In this document: piece by piece, positions 55,616 to 64,000 of the stretch
Position numbering within the stretch: the first letter of the stretch is position 1
How the letters are laid out: the number at the start of each line of letters is the position of its first letter
Assembly: GCF_015351245.1 (NCBI RefSeq)
Contig: NZ_JADKSO010000002.1
Location: forward strand, 310,001 to 374,000
Direction of reading: 5' to 3'
From: Rathayibacter sp. VKM Ac-2879
Lineage (GTDB): Bacteria > Actinomycetota > Actinomycetes > Actinomycetales > Microbacteriaceae
Length of the DNA: 64,000 bases
The notes under the pieces: model-generated
Database searches by the model: none
What the model was told of the DNA's origin: nothing
What the model saw: the letters and a program-made list of their open reading frames with translations, nothing else
Made by a program: the position numbers and the translations under genes

Positions 55616-56533
55616 GTGCCGGAGGGGCATTCCGTCCACCGCATCGCGCTCCAGTTCGAGCGCGACGTCGTCGGGCATCGCGTCGAGGTGAGCAGCCCGC
55701 AGGGCCGTTTCGCCGAGGGCGCGGCCGTCCTCACCGGGCGCACCGTGGTGGAGTCGATGGCCGTGGGCAAGCACCTCCTGCTGCGTCTCGAGGGCCCGCT
55801 CACCCTGCACGTGCACCTCGGGTTGTACGGGGCGTGGGACTTCCTCGGGCACGTCTCGCCGCTCTTCGCCGACGCCGAGGCGGGAAGCAGCATCGGCGCC
55901 CCTCGCCGTCGCCGGGCGGTCCGCCTCTCCGAGACCGAGCACGAGACCGACGGCGACCTCGACGAGTTCCCGCCGCCTCCCGTAGGCGCGGTGAGAGTGC
56001 GGATCCAGACGGAGGAGACCGTCGCCGATCTGCGGGGTCCGACCGCTTGCGAGGTGATGGACGACGCGCAGGTGCAGACGCTGCTCGCTCGGCTCGGGCC
56101 GGATCCTGCGGTCGACGACTCCGATGAGGCGCGCGATCGCTTCGTGGAGCGTCTTCGCAGGACGGCCACACCGGTGGGCCTCGTTCTGATGGACCAGTCG
56201 GTGGTGAGCGGCATCGGCAACATCTACCGTGCCGAGCTGCTCTACCGGGCTCGCCTCGATCCGCACACGCCGGGCAGGCAGGTTCCGCTCGAGGTGGCCC
56301 GCGCGCTGTGGGCCGACTGGGCGCTGCTGCTCGACGAGGGCATCCGTACCGGGATGATGATCACTCGGCGGGGCCTCACCCCGAGCGAGTATGCGAGCGC
56401 GGTCCGCCATCGTGCCGAGCGCAACGACGTGTACAAGCGCGAGGGGCTGCCGTGCCGGGTGTGCGGCACGAACGTCCTCCTCGAGGAGATCGGATCGCGC
56501 AAGCTCTACTGGTGTCCGGTGTGCCAGTCGTGA
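55616..56533 (+). CDS. Fpg/Nei-family DNA glycosylase (endonuclease VIII-type)
   Basis: 305 residues, bifunctional glycosylase/AP lyase. The mature N-terminus would be PEGHSVHRIA, with the catalytic Pro and Glu3. The helix-two-turn-helix GNIYRAELLYRARL follows. The C-terminal zinc finger is CRVCGTNVLLEEIGSRKLYWC plus CPVC-like CPVCQ. PEGHS (not PELPEV) and the zinc finger put it nearer Nei/Nei2 than MutM. It starts at the GTG directly after the rpiB stop, so the two are coupled. It repairs oxidised pyrimidines. Confidence 0.92.
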   Translation: MPEGHSVHRIALQFERDVVGHRVEVSSPQGRFAEGAAVLTGRTVVESMAVGKHLLLRLEGPLTLHVHLGLYGAWDFLGHVSPLFADAEAGSSIGAPRRRRAVRLSETEHETDGDLDEFPPPPVGAVRVRIQTEETVADLRGPTACEVMDDAQVQTLLARLGPDPAVDDSDEARDRFVERLRRTATPVGLVLMDQSVVSGIGNIYRAELLYRARLDPHTPGRQVPLEVARALWADWALLLDEGIRTGMMITRRGLTPSEYASAVRHRAERNDVYKREGLPCRVCGTNVLLEEIGSRKLYWCPVCQS

Positions 56534-56579
56534 CCGCCTCCCGCACCCCTGCCGTCAGGACGACGTCGGCGGGGGACTC

Positions 56580-58037
56580 GTGAGCGGCGGTCTGCTGCTG
56601 CGGGGAGCGCGGCTGCTCGGCGTCGATGCTCCCGTGTCGGTGCTGCTACGCGAGGGCCGCGTCGGCGCGGTCGGTGCGGGAGTCGTCGCGGGCGCCGGAG
56701 ACGAGGTGCGCGAGCTGGACGGCCGCTGGCTCCTCCCGGGCCTGTGGGACGAGCACGTGCACGTCTCGCAGTGGGCCATGACGGCGCCGCGGCTCGACGT
56801 GTCGGGGGCGAGCTCGGCGGGGGAGGTGGTCGCCGCGGTACGCGCTCGGCTCGCGCAGGCGCGCGGTGTCTCCGCGACCCTGGTCGGCTATGGGTTCCGC
56901 GACGGCCTCTGGCCGGACGTCCCCACCTCGGCGCTCCTCGATGAGGTCGCGCCCGAGCGCCCTGTGGTCCTCGTCAGCGGCGATCTGCACTGCGCGTGGG
57001 TCAACTCCGCCGCCCGTCGGCGCTACGGGCTGCCGGTCGGTGACGACGTGATCCGCGAGGACCCGTGCTTCCAGCTGGTCAGCGCCCTCGGCGCGATCGA
57101 GGACGAGGAGCTCGACGCTCTCGTCGAGGAGGCGGCCCTCCGCGCGACGGCGCGAGGAGTCGTGGGGGTCGTCGATCTCGAGATGCGCGAGAACACCGTC
57201 GACTGGCGGCGCCGCGTCGCGCGCGGGACGCGGAGCCTCCGCGTCGACACCGGGGTCTACCGCGACCATCTCGACCGTGCCCTCGCCGAGGGCCTGCGCA
57301 CGGGCGATGAGCTCGCGGGGGGTGAGGGCCTGCTCCGGATGGGGCCGCTCAAGGTGCTGATCGACGGCTCGCTCAACACCCGGACCGCCTATTGCGAGCA
57401 CCACTATCCCGACGACGACGGTCGCGGCGTCCTGACCGTCGACCCCGAGGAGCTCGACTCCCTCCTCGCGTACGCGGGCGCCGGTGGCATCCGCCCGACC
57501 GTTCATGCGATCGGTGATGCCGCGACGACCCTCGCGCTCGACGCACTGGGCCGGATCGGCGGCGGCCGGATCGAGCACGCCCAGCTCGTGAGTCGGGCCG
57601 ACGTGCCCCGCTTCGCCCGCCTCGGAGTGACCGCGAGCGTCCAGCCGGCCCACGCTCTCGACGATCGGGAGGTGGCGGAGCGCTTCTGGGCGGGGCAGAC
57701 CGATCGCGCCTTCCCGCTGCGCTCGCTTCTCGACTCGGGGGCGGAGGTCGTGTTCGGCTCCGACGCGCCCGTCGCCCCGCTGGATCCGTGGGTCGCGATC
57801 GCGGCGGCCGTCGCTCGCTCGCGACCCGGCGACGAGCCCTGGCATCCCGAGCAGAGGGTGAGCGTCGAGGAGGCGATCATCGCCTCGAACCGCGTGCGTC
57901 GCCTCCGCCCCGAGCCCGGTGATGCGGCCGACCTCGTGATCGTCGAGCGCGACCCGCTGACGGCCGACGCGGAGGGGCTCCTGTCGATGCCGGTCACCGC
58001 GACCCTCCTGGGCGGTCGCCTCACGTACGGCCGCTGA
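56580..58037 (+). CDS. Amidohydrolase (amidohydrolase_3/cytosine-deaminase-like)
   Basis: 485 residues. The composite beta-sandwich plus TIM barrel carries LPGLWDEHVHVSQW (HxH metal motif), a later VHAIGDAATTLALDALG (His), RIEHAQLV (His) and FGSDAPVAPLDPW (metal Asp). This set is typical of the amidohydrolase_3 family (YtcJ-like); substrate unknown. The GTG at 56580 is chosen because conservation starts right after it; the frame is open further upstream over nei. Ends with a shared terminator facing dps. Confidence 0.9.
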   Translation: MSGGLLLRGARLLGVDAPVSVLLREGRVGAVGAGVVAGAGDEVRELDGRWLLPGLWDEHVHVSQWAMTAPRLDVSGASSAGEVVAAVRARLAQARGVSATLVGYGFRDGLWPDVPTSALLDEVAPERPVVLVSGDLHCAWVNSAARRRYGLPVGDDVIREDPCFQLVSALGAIEDEELDALVEEAALRATARGVVGVVDLEMRENTVDWRRRVARGTRSLRVDTGVYRDHLDRALAEGLRTGDELAGGEGLLRMGPLKVLIDGSLNTRTAYCEHHYPDDDGRGVLTVDPEELDSLLAYAGAGGIRPTVHAIGDAATTLALDALGRIGGGRIEHAQLVSRADVPRFARLGVTASVQPAHALDDREVAERFWAGQTDRAFPLRSLLDSGAEVVFGSDAPVAPLDPWVAIAAAVARSRPGDEPWHPEQRVSVEEAIIASNRVRRLRPEPGDAADLVIVERDPLTADAEGLLSMPVTATLLGGRLTYGR

Positions 58038-58043
58038 GACGGC

Positions 58044-58073
58044 GAAAGGCCCGCCGGATTCGGCGGGCCTTTC
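58044..58073. terminator. Bidirectional terminator between amidohydrolase gene and dps
   Basis: GAAAGGCCCGCCG (58044-58056) and CGGCGGGCCTTTC (58061-58073) form a perfect 13-bp stem with a four-base loop. Confidence 0.9.
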
Positions 58074-58090
58074 ACTGCGCGGGGTCGATC

Positions 58091-58579
58091 TCAGCTCTCG
58101 CTGACGTGCGCGAAGAGGAACCAGCGGTCCTTCTCGAGGCCGCGGCCGATCTCGATGGCGACGTCCTGGCTGGAGGCGTCGATCTCGGCGAGCTCGGCGA
58201 TGGCCAGGTTCACGGTCGCGATGCCGATGTCCATCTGGCGGATGATCTCGACGATCACGTCCTCCGAGCGCCGGAAACCGGGGGTGAGCGGCTCCGAGCG
58301 GGTGCCCGAGGCGACCGTCTGGATGCGGGCGTCGACGGGGAGTCCGAGGGCGACGACGCGCTCTGCGGCGAGGTCGGCCCATTCGATCGCGTGGGCGACG
58401 ACGGAGTCGAGGAGCTCGTGGATGCCGATGAAGTTCGCGCCGCGGACGTGCCAGTGCGCCTGCTTGCCGTTCACGGCGAGAGCGGTCATCTCGACGACGA
58501 CAGGGCTGAGGAACTGGGCGACTCCGGATGCGACATCCGGGTTCGACGAGGTGAGCGGCGTGACGGATGTGGTGGACAT
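58091..58579 (-). CDS. dps: Dps-type DNA-binding ferritin-like protein
   Basis: 162 residues. Four-helix ferritin-like fold; AHWHVRGANFIGIHELLD carries the ferroxidase His/Asp residues, and WADLAAERVVALG completes the inter-subunit iron site. It oxidises Fe2+ with H2O2 and shields DNA as a dodecamer. The N-terminal tail is short and Thr/Ser-rich with few basic residues, so DNA binding may be weak. The ATG at 58579 has AAAGGAC upstream; a longer frame to 58795 is unsupported. Confidence 0.94.
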   Translation of the reverse strand: MSTTSVTPLTSSNPDVASGVAQFLSPVVVEMTALAVNGKQAHWHVRGANFIGIHELLDSVVAHAIEWADLAAERVVALGLPVDARIQTVASGTRSEPLTPGFRRSEDVIVEIIRQMDIGIATVNLAIAELAEIDASSQDVAIEIGRGLEKDRWFLFAHVSES

Positions 58580-58614
58580 CGTCTGGTCCTTTCGCGTGGG
58601 GTGACTGATCGTCA

Positions 58615-58620
58615 ACACTA
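58615..58620 (-). promoter_or_regulatory. -10 element TAGTGT of dps
   Basis: TAGTGT on the minus strand about 36 bases upstream of the dps ATG. Confidence 0.5.
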
Positions 58621-58743
58621 CGCAGATCGCCACACGCCGCAAGCAAGCGCAGGCTCGGCTGAGTCGAGCGAAGGGCAGGCTCACCTCGAAGGGCGACGCG
58701 GAGGCGGGGGCATGCCCCCGGGCGCGACCGGTGACCGCGAGGC

Positions 58744-58749
58744 TAGGCT
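58744..58749 (+). promoter_or_regulatory. -10 element TAGGCT of the two-component system
   Basis: TAGGCT 44 bases before the ATG at 58794; the leader has GGAGAGGAGG at about 58779. Confidence 0.5.
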
Positions 58750-58793
58750 CGGTCGGGCCTCCGGGACGGGTGAGGCAAGGAGAGGAGGCTCGC

Positions 58794-60140
58794 ATGCCCT
58801 CGTCACCGACCGCACTCGGTGAGGCGAGCCGCGCCTACGTCCGGCTGTGGCGCGAGTTGCCTCGAGAAGTCCTCGCACTCGCGCTCTCCGTGCCTGTCGC
58901 CCTCGTCGGTGCCCTCATCGTCGGCCTCCTTCTCGGGCTGGCCGTCGCGCTCGTCGGTGTCGTGATCGGGCTGGTCTTCCTGCCGGCCGCCCTCGTCGCG
59001 AGTCGCTGGTTCTCGCGGGTGGCCGTCGGTCTCGACCGGCTCGCCGGCCGTCCCGCCATCGCGCGTCCCCGGTGGCGACGACCTCCCGCCTCCGTGGCGC
59101 CCGCGGCCTTCGCGCTCTACGGGCCGGTCCTCGATGGTCACTACTGGCTGGCACTGCTCCACACCGTCGTGCTCGCACCGCTGATCGCGGTGGTCTTCGG
59201 CATCCTCCTGTGGCTCTGGGGCTGGGCGGGGATCGGCACGGTCGTCTCGGCGGTCGATGGCACCGGAGCGAACTCCGGCCTCGCGTCCTTCCTCACCGCT
59301 GCCGCGAGGCTCGTCGTCGACGTGCCCGAGCCGCCTCCCGGTCTCGTCGTCGCGGCGACCATCGCGATGACCGTTCTCTTCGTCGTGACCCTGCCCCTTC
59401 TCACGCGCGGGCTCACCCTCGCGCGCTACCTCGTCGACCGTCTCCTGCTCGGTCCGTGGAGCTCGGAGGCGCTCCAGCGCGAGGTGGCCGAGCTCAGTGC
59501 CTCCCGCGGCGCTGCAGTCGCGGCGGAGGACCGTGCCCTGCGCCAACTGGAACGCGACATCCACGACGGACCTCAGCAGCGCCTGCTCCGCGTACAGATG
59601 GATCTCGGCTCGGCTCGTGCACGCCTGGAACGAGACCCGGCCTCGGCCGCCGTTCTCCTCGAGGAGGCGCGCGATCACGTCCGCGAGGCTCTGGACGAGC
59701 TCCGGGCGCTGTCGCGCGGAGTGGCGCCGCCGATCCTCCAGGACCGCGGCTTCGAGGCAGCGCTGCGCTCGCTCGCGGCCCTCAGCGCCACGCCCGTCGA
59801 GCTGCTCGTCGAGCATCCGGTCGTGGGAGTTCCGCCCGAGGTCGAGCGCAGCGTCTATTTCGTCGTCGCCGAGCTGCTCGCGAACGCCTCGAAGCACGCC
59901 GAGGCGAGGTCCATTTGGGTGCACGTCGACGTCCGTGACGCACCGGCGGGGGAGCGCTGGCTCGACACCTGGGTGATCGACGACGGCGTCGGCGGCGCGG
60001 TCGCGCTCGACGGCCACGGGATCGAAGGCGTGAACGGACGCGTCAGCGGACTGCGGGGCGTGTTCACCCTGCAGTCCCCGCCCGGCGGTCCGACGACGGC
60101 GGGCGTGCACGTGCCATTCCGACCGCTCGCCGTATCCTGA
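58794..60140 (+). CDS. Sensor histidine kinase (NarL-partner, HisKA_3 type)
   Basis: 448 residues. At least four transmembrane helices (about residues 22-45, 45-68, 125-160 and 190-212) form a membrane sensor without a large extracellular domain. The HisKA_3 dimerisation box RQLERDIHDGPQQRLLRVQM holds phospho-acceptor His257. The ATPase domain has VVAELLANASKHAEA (N-box) and WVIDDGVGGA (G1). Partner of the response regulator that follows. The ATG at 58794 is preceded by GGAGAGGAGG. Confidence 0.93.
   Translation: MPSSPTALGEASRAYVRLWRELPREVLALALSVPVALVGALIVGLLLGLAVALVGVVIGLVFLPAALVASRWFSRVAVGLDRLAGRPAIARPRWRRPPASVAPAAFALYGPVLDGHYWLALLHTVVLAPLIAVVFGILLWLWGWAGIGTVVSAVDGTGANSGLASFLTAAARLVVDVPEPPPGLVVAATIAMTVLFVVTLPLLTRGLTLARYLVDRLLLGPWSSEALQREVAELSASRGAAVAAEDRALRQLERDIHDGPQQRLLRVQMDLGSARARLERDPASAAVLLEEARDHVREALDELRALSRGVAPPILQDRGFEAALRSLAALSATPVELLVEHPVVGVPPEVERSVYFVVAELLANASKHAEARSIWVHVDVRDAPAGERWLDTWVIDDGVGGAVALDGHGIEGVNGRVSGLRGVFTLQSPPGGPTTAGVHVPFRPLAVS
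60133..60138 (+). promoter_or_regulatory. -10 element TATCCT, leaderless start of the response regulator
   Basis: TATCCT spans the last codons of the kinase gene and ends 6 bases before the GTG at 60145; it overlaps the kinase stop codon. Confidence 0.55.
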
Positions 60141-60144
60141 GCGG

Positions 60145-60813
60145 GTGTCGTCCGACTCCCCGATCCGCATCGCCATCGCCGAGGACTCGGTGCTCCTGCG
60201 CGAGGGCCTGGTCCGTCTCTTCGAGGACGCGGGCTTCGTCCCGGTCGGCGTGCACGGCGATGCCGAGACGCTGCTCGCCGACCTCGCCCGCGATCCCGGC
60301 GCGGTCGACGTCGCGGTCCTCGACGTGCGAATGCCCCCGACCTTCCGCGACGAGGGCGTCCGCGCGGCACTCGAGATCCGTCGCAGGTATCCCGGAGTGG
60401 CGGTTCTCCTGCTCAGCCAGTACGTCGAGGTCACCTACGCGCAGGAGCTGCTGGGCTCGGGGGAGGGACGGCTCGGCTATCTGCTGAAGGACCGGGTGGC
60501 TTCGGTCGAGGAGCTGCGGGACGCGGTCGAGCGGGTCGCTGCGGGCGGAACAGTCCTCGACCCGCAGGTGGTCGCCTCCCTTCTGCAGCGCCACCGCGAC
60601 CCGCTGGCCGCGCTCACGCCGCGCGAGCGCGAAGTGCTGGAGGCGATGGCGCAGGGACGGACGAACGCGGGCATCGCCACGGCTCTCTTCATCGGCGTCG
60701 GCGCCGTGGAGAAGAACGTGACGTCGATCTTCCAGAAGCTCGGGCTCGAGGACTCGGGCTCCGACCACCGGCGCGTGCTCGCCGTGCTGACCTGGCTGCG
60801 CGCCGGCCGCTGA
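60145..60813 (+). CDS. LuxR/NarL-family response regulator
   Basis: 222 residues. The receiver domain has the acidic pocket IAIAEDSVLLREG, phospho-acceptor Asp60 (AVLDVRMPP) and the switch Lys in GYLLKDRV. The C-terminal GerE-type helix-turn-helix is LTPREREVLEAMAQGRTNAG. It starts four bases after the kinase stop, but TATCCT lies 6 bases before its GTG, so it may also be expressed alone from an internal leaderless promoter. Target genes unknown. Confidence 0.95.
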   Translation: MSSDSPIRIAIAEDSVLLREGLVRLFEDAGFVPVGVHGDAETLLADLARDPGAVDVAVLDVRMPPTFRDEGVRAALEIRRRYPGVAVLLLSQYVEVTYAQELLGSGEGRLGYLLKDRVASVEELRDAVERVAAGGTVLDPQVVASLLQRHRDPLAALTPREREVLEAMAQGRTNAGIATALFIGVGAVEKNVTSIFQKLGLEDSGSDHRRVLAVLTWLRAGR

Positions 60814-60862
60814 CTCCCGGCCGGCAGCCCGAGCACCTCACCCCACCGAGAGGACCAGCGAC

Positions 60863-61408
60863 ATGACATCGACCCCCGCGGGAGCCCGCATCCTTGTTCT
60901 TTCCGGCGGCCGGACGCCCATCCTCGCCGACTCCGCGTGGGTGGCTCCGGGGGCCACGCTCGTCGGCGCGGTCGAGCTCGGCGATCGTGCGAGCGTGTGG
61001 TACGGCGCGGTGCTACGCGCCGAACGCGCCCGCATCGTCGTCGGTGCGGCAAGCAACCTGCAGGACGGCGTGGTGGTGCACGTCGACGCGGGCTTCGACG
61101 CGACGATCGGGGCCGGCGTCTCGGTCGGGCACAACGCCGTGCTGCACGGCTGCACGATCGAGGACGGGGCGCTCGTCGGCATGAACTCGACGGTGCTGAA
61201 CGGAGCCGTCGTGGGCGCAGGCTCCCTCGTCGCGGCCGGGGCTGTGGTGCTGGAGGGGACCGTCGTCCCGCCCGGCTCGCTGGTCGCCGGTGTCCCGGCC
61301 ACGGTGCGTCGCGCGCTCACGGAGGAGGAGCGCGCCGGCATCGCTCGCAACGCCGCCTCGTATCTCGCGCACACGGACGACCACCGTGACGCCCACGCGC
61401 CGGGCTGA
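60863..61408 (+). CDS. Gamma-carbonic anhydrase-like hexapeptide-repeat protein
   Basis: 181 residues, left-handed beta-helix trimer of the YrdA/PaaY/CaiE group. Metal-binding histidines lie in VVVHVDAG and SVGHNAVLHG. The hexapeptide repeats (I/V at every sixth position) run from residue ~30 to 145, followed by a C-terminal helix. Gamma-carbonic anhydrase activity is possible but not shown by sequence; the group also includes transacylase-like proteins. GAGAGGA upstream of the ATG. Confidence 0.85.
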   Translation: MTSTPAGARILVLSGGRTPILADSAWVAPGATLVGAVELGDRASVWYGAVLRAERARIVVGAASNLQDGVVVHVDAGFDATIGAGVSVGHNAVLHGCTIEDGALVGMNSTVLNGAVVGAGSLVAAGAVVLEGTVVPPGSLVAGVPATVRRALTEEERAGIARNAASYLAHTDDHRDAHAPG

Positions 61409-61460
61409 GGAGCGCGAAGGTCTCTGGACAGAAAAGCCGGAGACGAAGCCCAGACGAGAA

Positions 61461-61480
61461 AAGCCCCGGTCGAGGGGCTT
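61461..61480 (-). terminator. Terminator of tRNA-Gly (and facing gene)
   Basis: AAGCCCC (61461-61467) pairs with GGGGCTT (61474-61480). On the minus strand the stem is followed by TTTTCTCGTCT, a U-tract that suits termination after tRNA-Gly. Confidence 0.8.
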
Positions 61481-61490
61481 GTCATCGGAG

Positions 61491-61564
61491 TGGAGGGGAT
61501 GACGGGAATCGAACCCGCGTGATCAGTTTGGAAGACTGAGGCTCTACCATTGAGCTACATCCCC
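61491..61564 (-). tRNA. tRNA-Gly (TCC)
   Basis: Minus-strand cloverleaf: acceptor GGGGATG/CATCCCC, D-arm GCTCAATGGTAGAGC, anticodon loop CTTCCAA (anticodon TCC), T-arm GCGGGTTCGATTCCCGT, discriminator T73 and encoded CCA. Confidence 0.95.
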
Positions 61565-61593
61565 GCGGCCTGTCGTGCGGCAGGCACCAGGAC

Positions 61594-61599
61594 AGCGTA
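61594..61599 (-). promoter_or_regulatory. -10 element TACGCT of tRNA-Gly
   Basis: TACGCT on the minus strand about 30 bases upstream of the tRNA 5' end. Confidence 0.5.
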
Positions 61600-61729
61600 G
61601 TACACGCCCGCGGCCTCTCGTGACCGCCGCTTCCGGGAGCGTCTTCTCTCCGTGGGCATCGCGCGAGACCTGCTCCGCCGTTCGGTCCTCGTCCGGCGCG
61701 ATGATCCGAAGGCGCATGCTCGGGTGGAG

Positions 61730-61735
61730 TACACT
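61730..61735 (+). promoter_or_regulatory. -10 element TACACT upstream of tRNA-Pro
   Basis: TACACT about 90 bases upstream of tRNA-Pro. The transcript may continue into tig, which has no clear promoter of its own. Confidence 0.45.
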
Positions 61736-61825
61736 TGCGAAGGCCATTTCGGCGTGCCGCGAAAGAGGGCAGGCGGGGAGGGCTCGACGAGAGTCTTTCG
61801 CCGTGCGGTCCCCGGTCCGCGCATC

Positions 61826-61903
61826 CGGGGCGTAGCTCAGCTTGGCTAGAGCGCCCGCTTTGGGAGCGGGAGGTCGCAGGTTCGAATCCTGTCGCCCCGA
61901 CCA
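61826..61903 (+). tRNA. tRNA-Pro (TGG)
   Basis: Acceptor CGGGGCG/CGCCCCG, D-arm GCTCAGCTTGGCTAGAGC, anticodon stem CCCGC/GCGGG with loop TTTGGGA (anticodon TGG), T-arm GCAGGTTCGAATCCTGT, A73 and encoded CCA. Confidence 0.95.
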
Positions 61904-61984
61904 CGAGAACTCATCGTGACGACCTCGACCCGTGACGACCGGTCACACGGCGCCGACACCAACCAGCACAGGAGATCCCCTCAC

Positions 61985-63400
61985 GTGAAGACCACGGTAG
62001 AAAAGCTGAGCCCGACCCGCGTGAAGCTCGCGATTTCGGTCACCCCGGACGAGCTCGGCCCCAGCATCACGCACGCGTACGGCCACATCGCCGAGCAGAT
62101 CAACGTCCCCGGTTTCCGCAAGGGCAAGGTCCCGCCGGCGATCGTCGACCAGCGTGTGGGCAAGGCCGCCGTGCTCGAGCACGCCGTCAACGAGGGGCTC
62201 GACGGGTTCTACCGCGAGGCCGTCCGCGAAAGCGACGTGCGTCCGTTGGGTCGTCCCCAGGCCGATATCGTCTCGTGGCCCAGCGACAAAGACTTCAGCG
62301 GCGACCTCGAGCTGGCCATCGAAGTCGACGTCCGTCCCGAGATCACCGTTCCCGACTACTCCGGCATCGCCCTCACCGTCGACGCCGCCGCGGTCGCCGA
62401 CGCCGATGTCGACGCCGAGCTCGACAAGCTCCGTAGCCGCTTCGGCACGCTCGTCACGGTCGACCGGCCCGCCACGACCGGCGACTTCGCGCAGATCGAC
62501 CTCGTTGCGACGATCGACGGGGTCGAGGTCGACACGGCCAACGCGATCTCGTACGAGATCGGCTCCGGCGAGCTGATCGAGGGCATCGACGAGGCGCTCG
62601 ACTCGCTCACCGCGGGCGAGAGCACGACCTTCACCGCCCCCCTGCTCGGAGGAGACCACGCCGGCGAGCAGGCCGAGATCGCCGTGACCGTCACCGCCGT
62701 CAAGGAGCGCGAGCTTCCCGACGCCGACGACGACTTCGCCCAGATCGCGAGCGAGTTCGACACCATCGCCGAGCTGCGCGCGTCGCTCGCCGAGCAGGCC
62801 GCCCAGCAGAAGACTTTCGGCCAGGGAGGCCAGGCGCGCGAGAAGCTCGTCGAGGCCCTGCTGGAGCTCGTCGAGATCCCCGTGCCCGCCTCCCTCGTCG
62901 AGGACGAGGTGCAGCGCCACCTCGAAGGGGAGAGCCGACTCGAGGACGACGAGCACCGCGCCGAGGTCACCGAGGCGAGCGAGAAGACCTTCAAGACCCA
63001 GATCCTCCTCGACTACATCGTCGAGCAGGAGAAGATCCAGGTCAGCCAGGACGAGCTCACGCAGTACCTCATCCAGGGTGCCGCGCAGTACGGCATGGAG
63101 CCGAACGAGTTCATCAAGATCCTCTCCGAGAACAACCAGATTGGCCAGATGGTCGGCGAGGTCGCCCGCAACAAGGCGCTCGCGATCGTCCTGGGCAAGG
63201 CAACGGTGACCGACACCGACGGCAACGCCGTCGACCTGTCCGATTTCACCGCGTTGGCCGACGACGAGCCCGAGTTTGCCGACGACGCTCAGGCCGCGGC
63301 CGAGGCGCCCGCCGAGGAGGAGGCCGCGCCCGCTCCTCGGAAGAAGCGCGCGCCGGCCAAGAAGAAGGACGCGGCCGAGGCCCCCGCCTCCGCCGAGTAG
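61985..63400 (+). CDS. tig: Trigger factor (ribosome-associated chaperone)
   Basis: 471 residues. The N-terminal ribosome-binding loop GFRKGKVPP (residues ~43-51) is present. An FKBP-type PPIase domain spans ~155-245 ([33 protein letters not shown]), and the C-terminal helical arms follow. A ~55-residue acidic/Lys/Ala-rich tail extends beyond the E. coli end, common in actinobacteria. The GTG at 61985 has AGGAGAT ~10 bases upstream; the longer frame to 61916 is rejected. It folds nascent chains ahead of ClpP-linked quality control. Confidence 0.96.
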   Translation: MKTTVEKLSPTRVKLAISVTPDELGPSITHAYGHIAEQINVPGFRKGKVPPAIVDQRVGKAAVLEHAVNEGLDGFYREAVRESDVRPLGRPQADIVSWPSDKDFSGDLELAIEVDVRPEITVPDYSGIALTVDAAAVADADVDAELDKLRSRFGTLVTVDRPATTGDFAQIDLVATIDGVEVDTANAISYEIGSGELIEGIDEALDSLTAGESTTFTAPLLGGDHAGEQAEIAVTVTAVKERELPDADDDFAQIASEFDTIAELRASLAEQAAQQKTFGQGGQAREKLVEALLELVEIPVPASLVEDEVQRHLEGESRLEDDEHRAEVTEASEKTFKTQILLDYIVEQEKIQVSQDELTQYLIQGAAQYGMEPNEFIKILSENNQIGQMVGEVARNKALAIVLGKATVTDTDGNAVDLSDFTALADDEPEFADDAQAAAEAPAEEEAAPAPRKKRAPAKKKDAAEAPASAE

Positions 63401-63427
63401 CCCCACCGGTCGGCTTGAGCCGACCGC

Positions 63428-63477
63428 CGACGAGCGAGAGCCGTCCCCGATCCGTCGGGGGCGGCTCTCGCTCGTCG
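63428..63477 (+). terminator. Terminator after tig
   Basis: CGACGAGCGAGAGCCG (63428-63443) pairs with CGGCTCTCGCTCGTCG (63462-63477), and CCCC with GGGG inside; total about 21 bp with one G-T, loop of eight bases. Confidence 0.88.
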
Positions 63478-63562
63478 TAGCGCCCGGTCCGCCGCGGGCG
63501 AACAGCGGCGGCTCCCGCTCCGCCCCCGGCGAACACGGCAGGGTCGGCCGAGTGCCGTCCGA

Positions 63563-63568
63563 TAGATT
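63563..63568 (+). promoter_or_regulatory. -10 element TAGATT of clpP
   Basis: TAGATT 34 bases before the clpP ATG; GGAG in the leader at about 63593. Confidence 0.5.
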
Positions 63569-63602
63569 CGCCTCCGAAGCGACAACTGAAACGGAGCAAT
63601 AC

Positions 63603-64000
63603 ATGGCCGACATGGTTATGCCCAACAGTGTTTTCGACCGCCTGCTCAAGGACCGGATCATCTGGCTCGGTTCGGAGGTGCGCGACGAGAACGCGAACGA
63701 GATCGCCGCGAAGCTCCTGCTCCTCGCGGCCGAGGACGCCGAGCGGGACATCTACTTGTACATCAACTCGCCCGGCGGTTCGATCACGGCGGGCATGGCG
63801 ATCTACGACACGATGCAGTTCGTGCCGAACGACATCGTCACCGTCGGCATCGGCATGGCGGCATCGATGGGCCAGCTCCTGCTGACCGCCGGCACGCAGG
63901 GCAAGCGCTACATCACCCCGAACGCGCGAGTGCTGCTCCACCAGCCGCACGGCGGCTTCGGAGGCACGGCGTCCGACATCCAGACCCAGGCGCAGCTCAT
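63603..64000 (+). CDS. clpP: ATP-dependent Clp protease proteolytic subunit (3' truncated by window edge)
   Basis: First 132 codons are inside the window. Serine protease barrel that works with ClpX/ClpC. The sequence shows [36 protein letters not shown] and the catalytic pair Ser88 ([10 protein letters not shown]) and His113 (LLHQPHGG). The last residue of the triad lies beyond base 64000. Actinobacteria usually have two adjacent clpP genes and this would be the first. The start ATG has AACGGAG upstream. Confidence 0.95.
   Translation, partial: MADMVMPNSVFDRLLKDRIIWLGSEVRDENANEIAAKLLLLAAEDAERDIYLYINSPGGSITAGMAIYDTMQFVPNDIVTVGIGMAASMGQLLLTAGTQGKRYITPNARVLLHQPHGGFGGTASDIQTQAQL

Overview
The window is GC-rich actinobacterial chromosome, most likely from the family Microbacteriaceae. 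The family assignment is inferred from gene content: the GlgE maltosyltransferase, an Orn/SCO4848-type neighbourhood, a mycothiol-type DsbA-like protein, a RpiB with the actinobacterial active site, and the tRNA - trigger factor - clpP order. Genes are dense, many neighbours overlap by 1-8 bases, and many start codons lie 6-8 bases after a TAnnnT -10 hexamer, as expected for leaderless mRNAs. Almost everything is core housekeeping; the only accessory-looking stretch is about 37.77-39.5 kb.

Layout. 0-7 kb: 5'-truncated Na+/H+ antiporter, a small zinc-ribbon-like protein, an alpha/beta hydrolase, a DivIVA-like coiled-coil protein, an unusual membrane protein with an internal lipobox, and a thioredoxin-fold/TPR co-chaperone. 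7-17 kb: alpha-glucan cluster glgE-glgB (minus), glgP (plus), and glgX with a YbaK-type deacylase (minus). 17-25 kb: sulfur transfer and translation genes: cysteine desulfurase, mnmA, ligA, gatCAB. 25-32.5 kb: PspC protein, acyl-CoA ligase, NAD(P)-binding protein, DinB polymerase, an exo/endonuclease-family membrane protein, and a GerW/YtfJ-like protein. 32.5-36.2 kb: a TPP riboswitch followed by an ECF transporter of YkoE-YkoD-YkoC type and a coupled P-loop kinase-like gene. 36-40 kb: tRNA-His, orn, an SCO4848-like protein and tRNA-Arg, then a frameshifted acyltransferase_3 gene bounded downstream by a degenerate copy of the tRNA-Arg 3' end (a probable decayed island), a 36-aa small membrane protein and a strong terminator. 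40-51.7 kb: aldo/keto reductase, msrA, an atypical SSB, a lipoprotein, ettA, two thioesterases, a truncated hemoglobin, an MscS channel, and prpB-prpC. 51.7-64 kb: pepN, DsbA-like protein, rpiB, Nei-type glycosylase, amidohydrolase, dps, a LuxR-type two-component pair, a gamma-carbonic-anhydrase-like protein, tRNA-Gly, tRNA-Pro, tig, and the 5' part of clpP.

How the genes fit together. GlgE extends, GlgB branches, GlgP phosphorolyses and GlgX debranches alpha-glucan, so this is a glycogen turnover block without the maltose-1-phosphate supply genes. The cysteine desulfurase can supply sulfur to MnmA for tRNA thiolation. GatCAB makes Gln-tRNA and/or Asn-tRNA by transamidation. The TPP riboswitch should turn off translation of a thiamine-precursor (HMP) transporter when TPP is abundant. 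No prophage, CRISPR array, insertion sequence or biosynthetic cluster was seen.
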